Assembly: GCF_030867145.1 (NCBI RefSeq)
Contig: NC_134414.1
Coordinates: 18,990,518 to 19,054,517 of the forward strand
DNA length: 64,000 nt
Reading direction: 5' to 3'
Origin: Opisthocomus hoazin
Lineage: Eukaryota; Chordata; Aves; Opisthocomiformes; Opisthocomidae
Shown: one piece after another, positions 13,210-24,876 of the stretch
How the letters are laid out: every line of letters begins with the position of its first letter
How positions within the stretch are numbered: position 1 is the first letter of the stretch
Position numbers and translations under genes: made by a program
Notes under the pieces: generated by a model
The model's database searches: none
What the model was told of the DNA's origin: nothing
The model's input: only the letters and a program-made list of their open reading frames with translations

Positions 13210-13430
13210 TCAGCGTTTTTCCTCTTGTACCCAGAGGGGTGAGAGACAGCCCCGCTCCTGGAAAGCCTGCGACGCAGAGAGAGAAACCCGGGGCTGGGGG
13301 ACAGTGCCAGGGGCCGCAGCAACACCCCGTGTCCTGACACGCACCTCCACCGCGGCCGCTGGGCCGGGCGCTCCCGGGGTGCTCCCGAGCGGGAGCTCGG
13401 CAAGGCGAGCAGAAGGGAAACTCACCCTTG
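13210..13430. other. Small GC-rich, CpG-containing patch
   Basis: About 220 bp with many CpG dinucleotides, including a NotI-like GCGGCCGC at about 13352, inside AT-rich DNA. Three overlapping open frames run through it, as GC-rich DNA tends to allow. It could be a small CpG island or promoter, or only a compositional patch. No gene start is recognisable beside it. Confidence 0.5.
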
Positions 13431-16400
13431 TTTTGTTGTTAAGGTGTTGTCTTAGAAGGAAATCAGCAAATACAGGTTTCTGTAATGATAGCTATTTTTC
13501 TGTTTTTCATAGTAGAATCATTGTATTAGTTCCAGGTAAATCCTGAAATGAAGCGTTATCAGCTACATTGTCTGCAGGTTTGGTCACATGAAGTAACAAA
13601 ACACAAACTCTGCTACCCAAATGCAGTGGAAGCCGTGCAAAATAAAAACATAAACCCATGAACACTGATTTTTTTTTGTAAAGAACCATGGAAAATGTAC
13701 TAAACAAGGGAAGTAAATTTTCTGTGGAGTCTTTGCATGTTCTTTTTTATCTCTAGGGTATTTTTTCTTAATTATCTTCTACTGTTGAATGTGGGCTGCT
13801 TTCTCCAACCTCCTCTGAGGGTATCGTATTTTTGCTGAGACCTCTACTCCAGTCTGCGGCTTCCAAGCATAATTTGTTTCTCAATAGCGGTTTCTGGACT
13901 TCCAACTGGAGCTAATTTCTCATTACACCAGACAATCGACTTGAATAAATCAATCATAACAATTCCCTTGGAGGGGTCCTCACAGCCCCAAAATCACAGT
14001 TACAGTTAGGCCCTGCATGATGCAGAATAATCCTTAGCAAAGGCCTAAACATAATCTTGAAGTGGTGAGTGACGTGAAGTGAAGATTCCGGAGCACATGA
14101 AGGATAGGACTGGTGAAGCTGCACTGCCATGTGGGAACACCTGTGTTGGGTGCTGCTCTGAGCAGAGCAGCAGACGCCATTCCAGGCTGCATTAAAGGAG
14201 GAGCATGGCTCTCCTGCCTTTTCTGTGCCTTTTGGGAACAGTCTTGTATATAAGTCTGCGCAGCATACACATAACAGAGGTATGTCCCGGAATTGTGTTT
14301 TCTGGACAGACCTATGGGGCTACATCAGAAAAGACTGGGAGAGGCAGAGGAAACAGCCATGATTTCAGGTTGGAGAAGGCTGGCTTGGAGATGAGAGCAT
14401 GGGATGGGAGGAAACACAATGTCAGCATACTCTGGCCTGACACCAGTAAGTTCAGATCTTTTGTGACCTGCTCTCTCTCCGGAGCTGCGCATCTTGTCGT
14501 AACTCAACTGGCAGCCCCGAGGCAGGGTCTTACCTGTCCGGGAAATAAACTGTGAGGATCCCTTCACGTGCTCCTCCCTGCCTCACTACTAACGGACTTC
14601 TCAAAATCTTGTCCCACGCTCTGCAGTTAGTACTATAGTGCGCTGTAAGATCAGTTCCTAATCTGTATCGGGTAGTTAAAAACTCAGTTTGCATGCTGAG
14701 CTGGCAGAGTGGGGTGGAGCAGAGACCTGACATTAGGCCCTGTAGATCTTCTTCTCATTCTTAAGCACTGTATAACTTATCAGCAGATTTTTGGGTAACA
14801 GCAGTTCTTCATTGGGTTTCAAGTCCATGCTGTAACACAGACCTCTGAGTGGCTCTCATTGCTTTTTCCTGTTTTCCGGGCAAAGGGGTTTTCGTTCCTA
14901 GGGGCACCATTTTTGCCAAGAATGTTAACCACAAAAATTGCTGTTTACATCACAAATTCAGAGTGCACAGACAGCAAGTCTCTCTCTTGTTAGGGTAGAG
15001 AAGCAAAGAAGCTTGAGGCCCCGGGCTGGGTTACCTTAGCGGGGAGGTGACCGGCCGCCTGAGCTAGCGTGGGAAGGGTCCACCACAAGAACATGACACT
15101 AGCAGTGGTTTTGCTGCTGTCAGTAAGAACCTCAGAGTGCCACAGAACAGAGCATTTCTTGGCTTCTTTTGTTGTTACACACTAAGGTTTAACTGAAAAA
15201 TACACCTTCCTCCTGCAAACAAATTTGCTCAGTTTAAGCATCATAGTGATTATAAACAGCAGAACTGACAGCAGCTACTGACAGTAATTTGAACCACTAA
15301 CAAAGAAATCAGCTTTGTGGGAAAGAGGAGAACATGCCAACACACAAAGCATTAAAAGGCAGGAGGAACCTGTGCATGCTTCTAAAGATATCTTCAAATT
15401 TGTGTCATTTTCTGTCCTGTTTAAGATACATGATACTGCTGGGGAGAAAGCAGGTTTGTACAAATACTTCTTTGCGGGCTCAGTCCTGCCACGGTGCTGA
15501 GCAGCAGAGCTTGCAGGGTGCCGGTGGACCTCCTGCAGATGCTAGGAGTAGCACCACAGTATTCTTCACTTCAGAGCTGAGCCCTGTGCTTGGAATAACT
15601 CTCTGACCATGCTGGAGGGACTGATTTCAAGACAGCTGTAATTTGTTTCTTTATCCTTTGCATTAAAGCCAAAGCATCCAGCACCTTTATATTCCTTAAT
15701 GATCAAAGCACATTTTCGCCCGTCAGCTTTCCGTGGCATACAAATTGCATCCCCTGCAGTTTCTTTCTTCATTTCTTCTTTGTTGAGATCTTCAGAACTG
15801 AAGTTGTCTCTGATCCTTAAAAATCCTGTGAAAGCCTTCATGAGAATACAGGTTACTTTTGATTTTCTTACCCAAAGTATTTCCTTCCTTTTTTTGAGTG
15901 TGTATCACTCAGACACTTATCTGACTGCTAAGTTTCAGTAAGTTCCTAGTGTATAGACTTCATCCCTTTCATACTTTAAATCTGCTATTTAGCATCCTAT
16001 AGAGGCATTAGCATTCTACAAAGGAATTCAGTTATTTAATATAAACCACTAGCTGTTTTTCAAATGAGGTAGAAAGTATTCCTCTTGTTTTTCATACAGA
16101 TTTGAGTAAACAAATATTTATCTACATCTCAGATTTATTAATTTCATAGAACTCTCATGGTTTCATCCCTACTAAATTTTACAGGGTTCTTCTGTATACC
16201 TTTAAATGTTTTAGAGATCCTTGGAAGCAAAAATAAAACACCGTTATTGTAAGTGTCAAGAGAAATTAATGACAATATACTGTTTCATCCAGTTATACAT
16301 AACTGAAAATTAATATGAAACAAAAGCTTCAGATTAAAACAAAGATGAAAAATTACTCACAGATCTTATCACCCATCTAGGTCATTACCTAGCAACTGTA

Positions 16401-16977
16401 GCTACTCTGCATTGTTTGCCACAGCTTTATTTTCTCTTTGCTGTACAAATAATAAATTTGGTTTTAGTAAGAAAGCAGGAATGAGAGTAGCTCATGAGTA
16501 AACTGAAAACAAATGGTTTCAGGAAAGCAGACCACAACAAACTCAGGGAAGTGGTAGGTGCAATCTTTTGAGAAAATATTCTTAGTCTAAGAAAACAATC
16601 TAAAAGTGTAGGACAGAGTAACCACTAAGAGAAGCAAATAAAGTACATAACCTGTAAAGGCAAACTCTTCTGAAAAAGAAAGGTCAAAAGAAGATACCCT
16701 TATACTTGAAGATTTCTGAGAATAAGAAGGAATTGGATAGAAAGTGGAAACACAATTAAGTATGAATATAAAGTAACAGAAGTAGCAGATGGGGGGCACA
16801 AAATGAGAAATATTAAGATATGAAATAACTTTTGATTTTTAAGAGTCACATAAAGCAGCAAGTGTAGACTCTACAGTTGAATTAAAAATTACAGAAAGAC
16901 AAAGGAAACTTGACTCTGTTGTGTAGCAGATGGGGGGAGCTGGGTGGGGAAGTGGGTCATCAGCATATGAACATGAT
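13431..16977. other. Intergenic DNA, weak exon-like frames only
   Basis: About 3.5 kb. It holds a signal-peptide-like frame at 14205 (plus) and a cysteine-containing frame at 15566-15841 (minus), both treated as findings because no family was recognised. The remainder is AT-rich and featureless. Confidence 0.45.
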
Positions 16978-17021
16978 GGCATTCAGAGGTCCCTTCCAAC
17001 CCAACCTATTCTATGAACATC
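16978..17021 (+). mobile_element. CR1 LINE 3' tip remnant
   Basis: Very short plus-strand remnant: 'agaggtcccttccaacccaa' followed by a TTCTATGA unit. This matches the last ~40 bp of CR1. Confidence 0.65.
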
Positions 17022-18337
17022 ATCAGGTAGGAGCACAAGAGGTTCCCAGCCTGACTATGAATTTCATGTAGTAGCCTACCTCCCGGTTTTAGTCAACATT
17101 TTCACCAAAGGCTGGATGGAGGGATGGGGAGTATGACAGAACGTGTTACCACATATGCTTATACATGTCCTGGATGGCTTTCTCTATCAAGGAACTTGAC
17201 CATCTTTTTCCTGTTTTTTTTTTTTTTATTTATTCATTTATTTTTTCTTAAGATGTGTTTCTTTGCTCTTAAAGGTGCAGAAGCCAAGGTCTAATAAATA
17301 CTTGAGGTGCTGCAGGATTTGGCAAACTGATGAGAACGTTTGTGTCCAAGCTTCTACATTTGGTAACACATAATAACCAAGCAAAGACGAACAGGCTACA
17401 GCAGCATCGGTGTTGTTGCAGCTGCTCCTGCAAAACATTGTCTTTCTGGTTTTCTGTGATACAACCTAAACCATAGTTGGTACAGCTTTAATTAATATGA
17501 ATGTAAACATGAGTAAGGCATTATATGATCTCTGGCCAATAAATGGCATCACACAACTAATGAGAAAAGCAATCAGCAAGCAAATCTTAATTTTACCACT
17601 GACTGTATGTTTCAAACACCAGTTACTTCCAGTCAGGCTCATAAAAAATGTGTATTCAGATGAGACAGAATGATCCAGATACATAGTATAGACCTGTTAA
17701 ACTGCAAGCATGTCTGTAGTACATGATCCACATTAGTGACAATACTGGAACACTGGAATAGTGACCACAGCCCTCTGGACAGTCCTCCCACCACACATCT
17801 GAAGCCAAAGTCGGAGTGACAGGCAAAGGAGAGACCCGCTGTGTGTCTTCTTGCTAGGAGGACTTCTGTTTAACTTGTGAGCATCTGCTGCTTCCCCTCC
17901 TTCTGTATATTACAGATGGTGAAAATTCCCTTATTTTGCAATTTATGAATACTCTGAAAGCATTTTGAGGGGGGTCTTATGAAATACTGTACAGATGGAC
18001 TTTGATTTCTTGGATTTCTTACATCTTTACCCGTCCAGATTGCTGTAGACCATCTCTAAGATCACAAGCTCTCACTTCACTCAGGAACAGGCAGTTAGTT
18101 ACTGTGCCAGAATAAACTAATGACTACATGAAATGATTGCTCTCAGAAACCTCCCAGTCACATTGAAATGAAGCCATTTGGGATCCAGGACCTTTGCATT
18201 TGTAAAAAAAGCTATTGGCTTCTGTTTTCTGGTATGCTGAGTAGTACTTGCAAGTCAGTTCTATTTAATGATGATTTCTGCATTCTCTCAGTGTGCTATG
18301 GAAGCCTCTGGTGCTTAGTTTTCTTTTTTAGTTTTAT
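17022..18337. other. AT-rich intergenic DNA, no gene seen
   Basis: About 1.3 kb including a T-rich simple stretch at about 17213-17250. No supported gene. Confidence 0.5.
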
Positions 18338-18342
18338 AGGTC

Positions 18343-18896
18343 TGTCGTGGTTTAACCCCAGCCAGCAGCTAAGCACCACGCAGATGCTCGCTCACCTCTC
18401 CCCCCTCCCTGTTGTGGGATGCAGAGGAGAATGGGAAAAAAGTAAAACTTGTGGGTTGAGATAAAGACAGTTTAACAGGACGGCAAAGGAAGAGATGATG
18501 ATGATAATAATAATAATTATAAAAACCAAGTGATGCACAATGCAATTGCTCACCACTGGATGACCAATACCCAAACCGTCCCTGACCAGCAATCGCTGCC
18601 CCCCAGCTAACTTCCCCCCAGCTAACTCCCCCAGCTTATATACTGAGCATGACGTCATTGGGTGTGGAATATCCCCTTTGGCCAATTCAGGTCAGCTGTC
18701 CTGGCTGTGTCCCCTCCCAGCTTCCCATGCACCTGGCAGACCAGGCCAGTGTGAGAAGCTGAAAAGTCCTTGATTACTTAGCAACAACTGAAAACATCTG
18801 TAGGTTATAAACATTATTTTCATTCCAAATCCAAAACACAGCACTACACCAGCTACCAGAAAGAAAATTAACTCCACTCCAGCCGAAACCAGGACA
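18343..18896 (-). mobile_element. Solo LTR of an ERVL-type endogenous retrovirus
   Basis: A 554-bp LTR lying on the minus strand. It has TG...CA ends: TGTCGTGG at the low end, and the complement of TGTCCTGGTTTCGG at the high end. Direct 5-bp flanks are aggtc (18338-18342) and agatc (18897-18901), matching at four of five positions, as expected for an ERVL-type 5-bp target duplication. Inside are a TATA-like TATATAAG (minus strand, near 18635-18642), a CRE-type TGACGTCA (18650-18657) and an (AAT/GAT)n microsatellite near 18496-18518. No internal retroviral sequence adjoins it, so it is a solo LTR left by LTR-LTR recombination. The family was recognised from memory of avian class III LTRs. Confidence 0.88.
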
Positions 18897-18901
18897 AGAT
18901 C

Positions 18902-20480
18902 CTGCAGTATAGCTAATATACTAGCAAGAAATATTGGTACTTCACTTAAGGATAAATTTCTTTGCCCAGGTGGCATAGAAAATGCAAATACTTCTATGAA
19001 TCAAACTAGTAACACTAACAATCTGATCTTGTCAATGGTTTTGAGTCAAAAATATACCATAATAAAAAAAAAAAAATCTTTGGTCTTCTAGGATTTCAGA
19101 TCATTTGCCCCTCATAATACATAGACTCTGATTCAGAGTTGTGAAATAATGAAGCCGACAGCCATGCTGCTCAGAGGAATGACTGCTAAGGCACAGAGTT
19201 TCGTGCAGTAGCTTTACTCTTTATCCTTGTGGTGTATTTTATGATGGATACTGCATACAGGATATAATGTGGGTCCAATGGTCAATCCTTGATTCATCTT
19301 CTAAAATGCAGTGTGATTCAATGTAATTAATACAAAGGGCACAAGTGCATGAGAGAATGTTTTTCTCCTCAATTATCAACCTATGGCATTATTCAATGAG
19401 AGTCATACTTACACTTAATTTCTTAGCAGTGGGTATTACAAACAGATTTTACCTTAGCTTTAGCCCACCTGGGCTGAAAGCTTCTGATATTCTGCTCTTT
19501 CCTTGGAATCCTCATCACATACTTACTTTTGAAGCAAGTTCAGGCGCTGTATTACAAAACAAACATTCACTAAATTCTGATCCAAGAATAACTGTAAAAA
19601 ATACTAAAATGTGTGTTTACCAAAGTCTTTAGAGCTGCCCTGTGGGTCTGCTATTAATTGTCTGCTCTGTTTTGGGAAACCATCAATGGGAGCCCAGAAG
19701 CATATAATGTGTTCTATTTGCAGGATCAACTTTTTTGGCTGTAATACTTCTAGATGGAAACAACACAATTTTGGTCTCAGCTGCTTCCAGAAGTAGCTTA
19801 TTTTGGGTAAGGTTGGTAACACAATGCCAACATCTGAAAAATAATAAATATTATGAATGTGTTTCTATGAGGGATTTTAGTGTCATCACAGCTACATAGT
19901 CATGCAGGAGGGTGGGACCCTCTCTGAGCTTCAGAAAATCAAAGTCCGATCCTGTCCTTCACAGCACTTGGTGTACCCACATTGATAGTATTTGCTGTTC
20001 CAGGTCCCAAAAAAGACAAACAGGTAAAGTATGAGGAGATAGGGTATAATACAAAGTACTAAAAGTGCTAATAGAAGTAGTTATTTTACTTATTCGATTC
20101 AGGCAATAAGAAAACTGATGATACATCACACAAAAAAAGAGAATGAGGAGCAAAATGAGCAGTAAATCTTGAATTCTGTTTATCCCTAAACAAAGAGCTA
20201 TGACTTTGCTACTCCTTGGAATTCAGAAGAAAAGTATTTTTCCAATTAGAGATGGAGAGCCAAACCAGTCATTAAACACTGCTACAAATGTTCTGAAATG
20301 GGCTGCCAAGCACCAACTGACATCGAAACTGTGTGGCTGTCACATGGCTTTGTGCTGAATGGAACGACAGAAAGCAGGAATTATTTTAACCTGGAGCATT
20401 GATTTGTGCCCATTATTTAACACAGAAACGTGAGAAATTAATATAACCGTAGTAATTTTACAACATAGAGCCAGTTCTGT
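18902..20480. other. Intergenic DNA between solo LTR and truncated provirus
   Basis: About 1.6 kb of AT-rich host-like sequence with short unrecognised frames. It separates two retroviral pieces in opposite orientation, so the solo LTR is not the missing 5' LTR of the provirus. Confidence 0.55.
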
Positions 20481-20483
20481 CTG

Positions 20484-23204
20484 CTCATCGCGGTGCACCG
20501 GCGACAGTATCGTACCAACCGAGACTCCCTTATCCCCATTCATCAGCTGATCCGCCAGCTGGAGAGTCAAGGAGTGATCAGCAAAACTCGCTCACCCTTT
20601 AATAGTCCCATATGGCCAGTGAGAAAATCTACTGGAGAGTGGAGACTGACAATAGACTACCGTGGCCTGAATAAAGTCACACCACCGCTGAGTGCTGCCG
20701 TGACAGACGTGCTAGAACTTCAATATCAGCTGGAGTCAAAGGCAGCCAAGTGGTACGCTACAATTGACATCGCTAATGCATTCTTCTCCATCCCTTTGGC
20801 AGCAGAGCGCAGGCCACAGTTTGCTTTCATCTGGAGGGGCATCCAGTACACCTGGAATCGACTGCCCCAGGGGTGGAAACACAGTCCCACCATTTGCCAT
20901 GGACTAATCCAGACTGCACTGGAAAAGGGTGAAGCTCCAGAACATCTGCAGTACATCGATGACATCATTGTATGCGGTGACACAGTGGAGGAAGTTTTTG
21001 AGAAAGGGGAGAAAATAGTTCAGATCCTTCTGGAAGCCGGTTTCGCCATTAAGCGAAGTAAAGTCAAGGGACCTGTGCAAGAGATCCAGTTTTTGGGGAT
21101 AAAATGGCAGGATGGGCGCCGTCAAATCCCAATGGATGTCATCAACAAAATAGCAGGTATGTCCCCACCAACCAGCAAAAAGGAAGCACAGGCCTTCTTG
21201 GGTGTTGTGGGTTTTTGGAGGATGCACATCACAAATTACAGCCAGAATGTAAGTCCTCTGTACCACGTGACCCGGAAGAAGAATGATTTTGAATGGGGCC
21301 CTGAGCAGCGACAGGCATTTGAACAAATTAAACGGGAGATAGTTCATGCCGTAGCCCTTGGTCCGGTCCGGTCAGGGCAAGATGTTAAAAGCGTGCTCTA
21401 CACCGCAGCTGGGGAGAATGGCCCAACCTGAAGTCTCTGGCAGAAAGCACCAGGGGAGACTCGAGGTTGACCCTTGGGGTTTTGGAGCCGGGGATACAAA
21501 GGATCCGAGGCCCGCTATACTCCCACTGAAAAAGAGATTCTGGCAGCATATGAAGGTGTTCAAGCTGTTTCAGAAGTGGTCGGCATTGAAGCACAGCTCC
21601 TCCTTGCACCACGATTGCCGGTCCTGGGCTGGATGTTCAAGGAGAGGGTCCCCTCTACGCATCATGCCACCGATGCTACGTGGAGTAAGTGGGTCGCGCT
21701 GATCATCCAGTGCGCCCAAATGGGAAACCCCAGTCGCCCAGGAATTCTGGAGGTAATCATGGACTGGCCAGAAGGCAAAGATTTTGGAGCATCGCCAGAG
21801 GAGGAGGTGACACATGCTGAAGAGGCCCCACTGTATAACCAGCTGCCAGAAGATAAGAAACAGTATGCCCTGTTCACGGATGGGTCCTGTCGCATTGTAG
21901 GGAAGCAGCGGAGGTGGAAGGCTGCTGTATGGAGCCCTACACGACAAGTCGCAGAAACTGCCGAGGGAGAAGGTGAGTCCAGCCAGTTTGCAGAGGTGAA
22001 AGCCATCCAGCTGGCTTTAGATATTGCCAGTCAAGAGAAGTGGCCAGTGCTCTATCTTTACACCGACTCTTGGATGGTGGCCAATGCCTTGTGGGGGTGG
22101 CTGCGGCAATGGAAGAAGAACAATTGGCAGCGCAGAGGCAAACCTATCTGGGCTGCCCCATTGTGGCAAGATATTGCTGCCCGGCTAGAGCAGTTGGTTG
22201 TAAAAGTCCGTCACGTGGACGCCCATGTCCCTAAGAGTTGGGCCACTGAAGAACATCAAAACAACCACCAGGTAGATCAGGCTGCTAAGATTGAAGTGGC
22301 TCAGGTGGATCTGGACTGGCAACATAAGGGTGAACTCTTTACAGCTTGGTGGGCCCATGACACCTCGGGCCACCAAGGAAGAGACGTGACATACAGATGG
22401 GCTCATGACCGAGGGGTGGACTTGACCATGGATACCATCGCACAGGTTATCCATGAATGTGAAACGTGTGCTGCAATCAAGCAAGCCAAGTGAGTAAAGC
22501 CTCAGTGGTATGTGAGACGATGGCTGAAATATACGTACGGGGAGGCTTGGCAGATTGACTACATCACACTGCCACAAACCTGCCAAGGCAAGCGCTATGT
22601 GCTCACAATGGTGGAGGACACCACCGGATGGCTGGAAACCTACCCTGTGCCCCATGCCACTGCCCGGAATACCATCCTGGGCCTGGAAAAACAAGTCCTG
22701 TGGCGACATGGCACTCCCGAAAGAACTGAGTCAGACAATGGGACTCACTTTTGCAACAGCCTCATAGACACCTGGGCCAAAGAACACGGTATTGAGTGGG
22801 TGTATCACATCCCCTACCATGCACCAGCCTCTGAAAAGATCAAACGGTACAATGGGCTGCTAAAAACCACTTTGAGGGCAATGGGGGGTGGAACTTTGAA
22901 AAACTGGGATACTCATTTAGTAAAGGCCACCTGGTTGGTTAACACCAGAGGATCCACCAACCGGGCTGGTCCTGCCCAGTCAAAATCTCAGCGCCTCGTA
23001 GAAGGAGATAAAGTCCCTGTAGTGCACACGCGGAACATGTTAGGGAAGACGGTTTGGGTCAGTCCTGCCTCGGGAAAAGGCAAGCCCGTCCGGGGGATTG
23101 CTTTTGCTCAAGGACCTGGGTGTACCTGGTGGGTAATGCGGAAGGATGGGGAAGTACGATGCGTACCTCATGGGGATTTGACTTTGGGGTATAATAGTCC
23201 ATAA
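20484..23204 (+). pseudogene. ERVL-like pol (RT-RNase H-integrase), broken by three TGA codons
   Basis: About 907 codons in one frame with no frameshift. In-frame stops are TGA at 21429, 21468 and 22491. Reverse transcriptase spans roughly 20520-21430 with YIDD at 20952-20963. RNase H spans about 21855-22290 with FTDGS, an AEVKA-type Glu, YTDS and a VDQAA-type Asp. The integrase zinc region is HX4H near 22352 and CX2C near 22464. The core has Asp at 22557 and Asp at 22734, but the position 36 residues after the second Asp, in the usual G-x-I/V-E context, is Lys (AAA, 22842). The family would normally copy RNA to DNA and insert it into host chromosomes. This copy is dead on several counts. The protein class is clear; the exact subfamily needs a database. 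Confidence 0.92.
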
Positions 23205-23665
23205 ATAAATTGTATAAAGTTAATTGTTAAATAACCCTGTCACTGTCTGTTATCACTGTTATAATTGTTATGTGTTGTACCAGTAGTAGCATAGTAAGAA
23301 TTGTCCAGATTAAAGAAGGATGGACTTTTTGATGAATACCTAGCAGAGCACAGCGATGATGGAACTGGACCTGGTTTTCAACAACTGGCACCCAGCAACT
23401 TCATCAAGATCAAGATCTCCTGCAGACTGTGAGCTCCGGATGCAGCAAGTGACTGCCCATCACCACACATCACCTCTCCTGCCACGGAAGACCATTACGA
23501 CAGATGGAGCCCGAAGTCATGGATCAAATGAACTCAACGGACACTTTAGAGTGATGATCCATAGACTAAGAGAATGATATCTGGAGACTGGAGAAGTGAT
23601 GGTGATCAACTGGACAATGGGGGATCTGGGCATGACGTAGATGGTATGGAATAAGGGGTGGATAA
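23205..23665 (+). other. Provirus 3' non-coding stretch and polypurine tract
   Basis: Region between the pol stop and the 3' LTR. It has no recognisable env. A frame at 23356-23577 has no known domain. It ends in a purine-rich 'ggaataaggggtggataa' just before the LTR, fitting a plus-strand primer tract. Confidence 0.6.
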
Positions 23666-24095
23666 TGTCCTGGGTTCGGCCAGGACAGGGTTAATTTTCA
23701 CCAGAATCCAGGAAGGGGCACAGCCGGGTGGGCTGGCCCAACCCCAACCTGGTCAAACGGAGCCGGGTATTCCATACCATGTGCCGTCACTCTGGGTTCC
23801 CGTGGAGGTGGGGGGGGGGGGCGGCACAGCGGGAACTCATTCGCGGCTCGGGAGCGTGCAGCGCCGGTCCTGTTCGGGAGAGCAGGTCTGTGGCTTGTGT
23901 GGTTCGTGTTGTGTTTTCTCCTTATCTGTACCGTTGTTGTTACTGTTCTCTTTTGTTTGCTGTTCTGTTAAACTGCCCTTATCCCGACTCACCAGATTTC
24001 TGCCTGTTTCTTTCCATTCTCCTCCACACCGCGGCGGGGGGAGGGGTGGCCACGTGGCGCTGTTGTTGCCGGCGGCAGCCGAAACTAAAACAACA
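23666..24095 (+). repeat. 3' LTR of the ERVL-like provirus
   Basis: Starts TGTCCTGGGTTCGGCC at 23666 directly after the polypurine tract and probably ends ...CAACA near 24095. The start resembles the solo LTR at 18.3-18.9 kb read on its own strand (shared TGTCCTGG-TTCGG and GGTTAATTTTC), but the interiors differ in length (about 430 versus 554 bp), so these are related but distinct LTR subfamilies. Contains an internal poly-G run near 23808-23821. The right boundary is approximate because no target duplication can be paired. Confidence 0.75.
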
Positions 24096-24282
24096 AGGAC
24101 CCTGACACAAAGTTAAGCAATCAAAAGGGACACCAGCTCTTGGCACCAAACTAGCGATGCAGTGGCACTGCCACAGTGGGCGGTTGGCTGGCGGTGGTGG
24201 CTCATGCCACCATGGGACGGGTGTCTCCTGGCTGCCAGGGACAGCTGGGACCCACAGCCTTGGCCTGAGGCTGGCAGAACGT

Positions 24283-24680
24283 GGGCAGGGGCTGACCATG
24301 GGGAGCAAGGGGGCTGCTCCCGGTTTTTGTTATCCTGCCTTTTACAGCCGCTGGCTCAGACATGGGCAGGATCAGACCATGGTGCACTCCTGTCCTCAGC
24401 CACACAGCCAGAGATTTGCCGCCTTCTACATGGCCACTGACACAAAGTTAAGCCATTAAGAGCTGGGCAGAGCCCTGGGCAGGGGCTGACCATGGGGAGC
24501 GGGGGTGGCTGCTCCCGTTGTTTGTTATCCTGCCTTTTACAGCCACTGGCCCGGACAAGGACACCACCAGACCATGGCGTGCTCCTGTCCCCTCCCTCTG
24601 TGGCCACTCAGCCACAGATTTCTGCAGCTTTCCACAAAGCCACTGACCCGAGGACCACGCAGCACACACAGATCCGCTCT
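24283..24680 (+). repeat. Tandem duplication, unit about 194 bp
   Basis: The segment starting 'gggcaggggctgaccatggg' at 24283 recurs at 24477. Both copies continue through 'tgttatcctgccttttacag' and 'gccactga'-like ends, with about 10-20% differences and small indels. A separate 16-bp identity (ctgacacaaagttaag at 24102 and 24437) suggests further internal duplication reaching back to the LTR edge. The frames in this stretch on both strands are by-products of GC-rich repeats. Confidence 0.8.
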
Positions 24681-24876
24681 GCACCGCGCCATGGTCCCAC
24701 AGGCAGCTGGCAGGAGGGTCCCCCCAGATGCTGACGAGGGGAGCTCCGTGCCACCCGCCCTCTCTCTCCCAAACTCACCTCCAAATAAAATTTTCTGATT
24801 CATGAGCTGTTGGCTGGTTCTTCTTGTTTGTGTGGTCTTTTGGGGGAAACCTCTGGGACCTTTTCCTTTTTGTCAT
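24681..24876. other. Short intergenic stretch with AATAAA
   Basis: Contains 'ccaaataaaattttctgatt' near 24780, a canonical polyadenylation hexamer on the plus strand. Without an upstream recognised exon its use is unknown. Confidence 0.4.

Larger units (their letters stand above)
20484..24095 (+). mobile_element. 5'-truncated ERVL-like endogenous retrovirus
   Basis: Plus-strand remnant consisting of most of pol (20484-23204), a ~460-bp non-coding stretch ending in a purine-rich tract, and a 3' LTR (23666 to about 24095). The 5' LTR, gag and protease are absent: sequence becomes AT-rich host-like DNA just left of about 20484. No env gene is seen, which fits ERVL-type elements. The copy is not functional: it lacks its 5' half, has three in-frame stops in pol, and has an altered integrase active site. 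Confidence 0.9.

Noticed and set aside
18392-18976. Minus-strand frames in 18.4-19.0 kb
   Set aside because: They lie in the solo LTR, which is non-coding; Ile runs come from its (AAT)n microsatellite.
20904-21347. 147-codon minus-strand frame under the retroviral pol
   Set aside because: Antisense shadow of the reverse transcriptase region.
18343-24095. Solo LTR as the 5' LTR of the provirus
   Set aside because: Opposite orientation, own target duplication, different length and interior from the 3' LTR.
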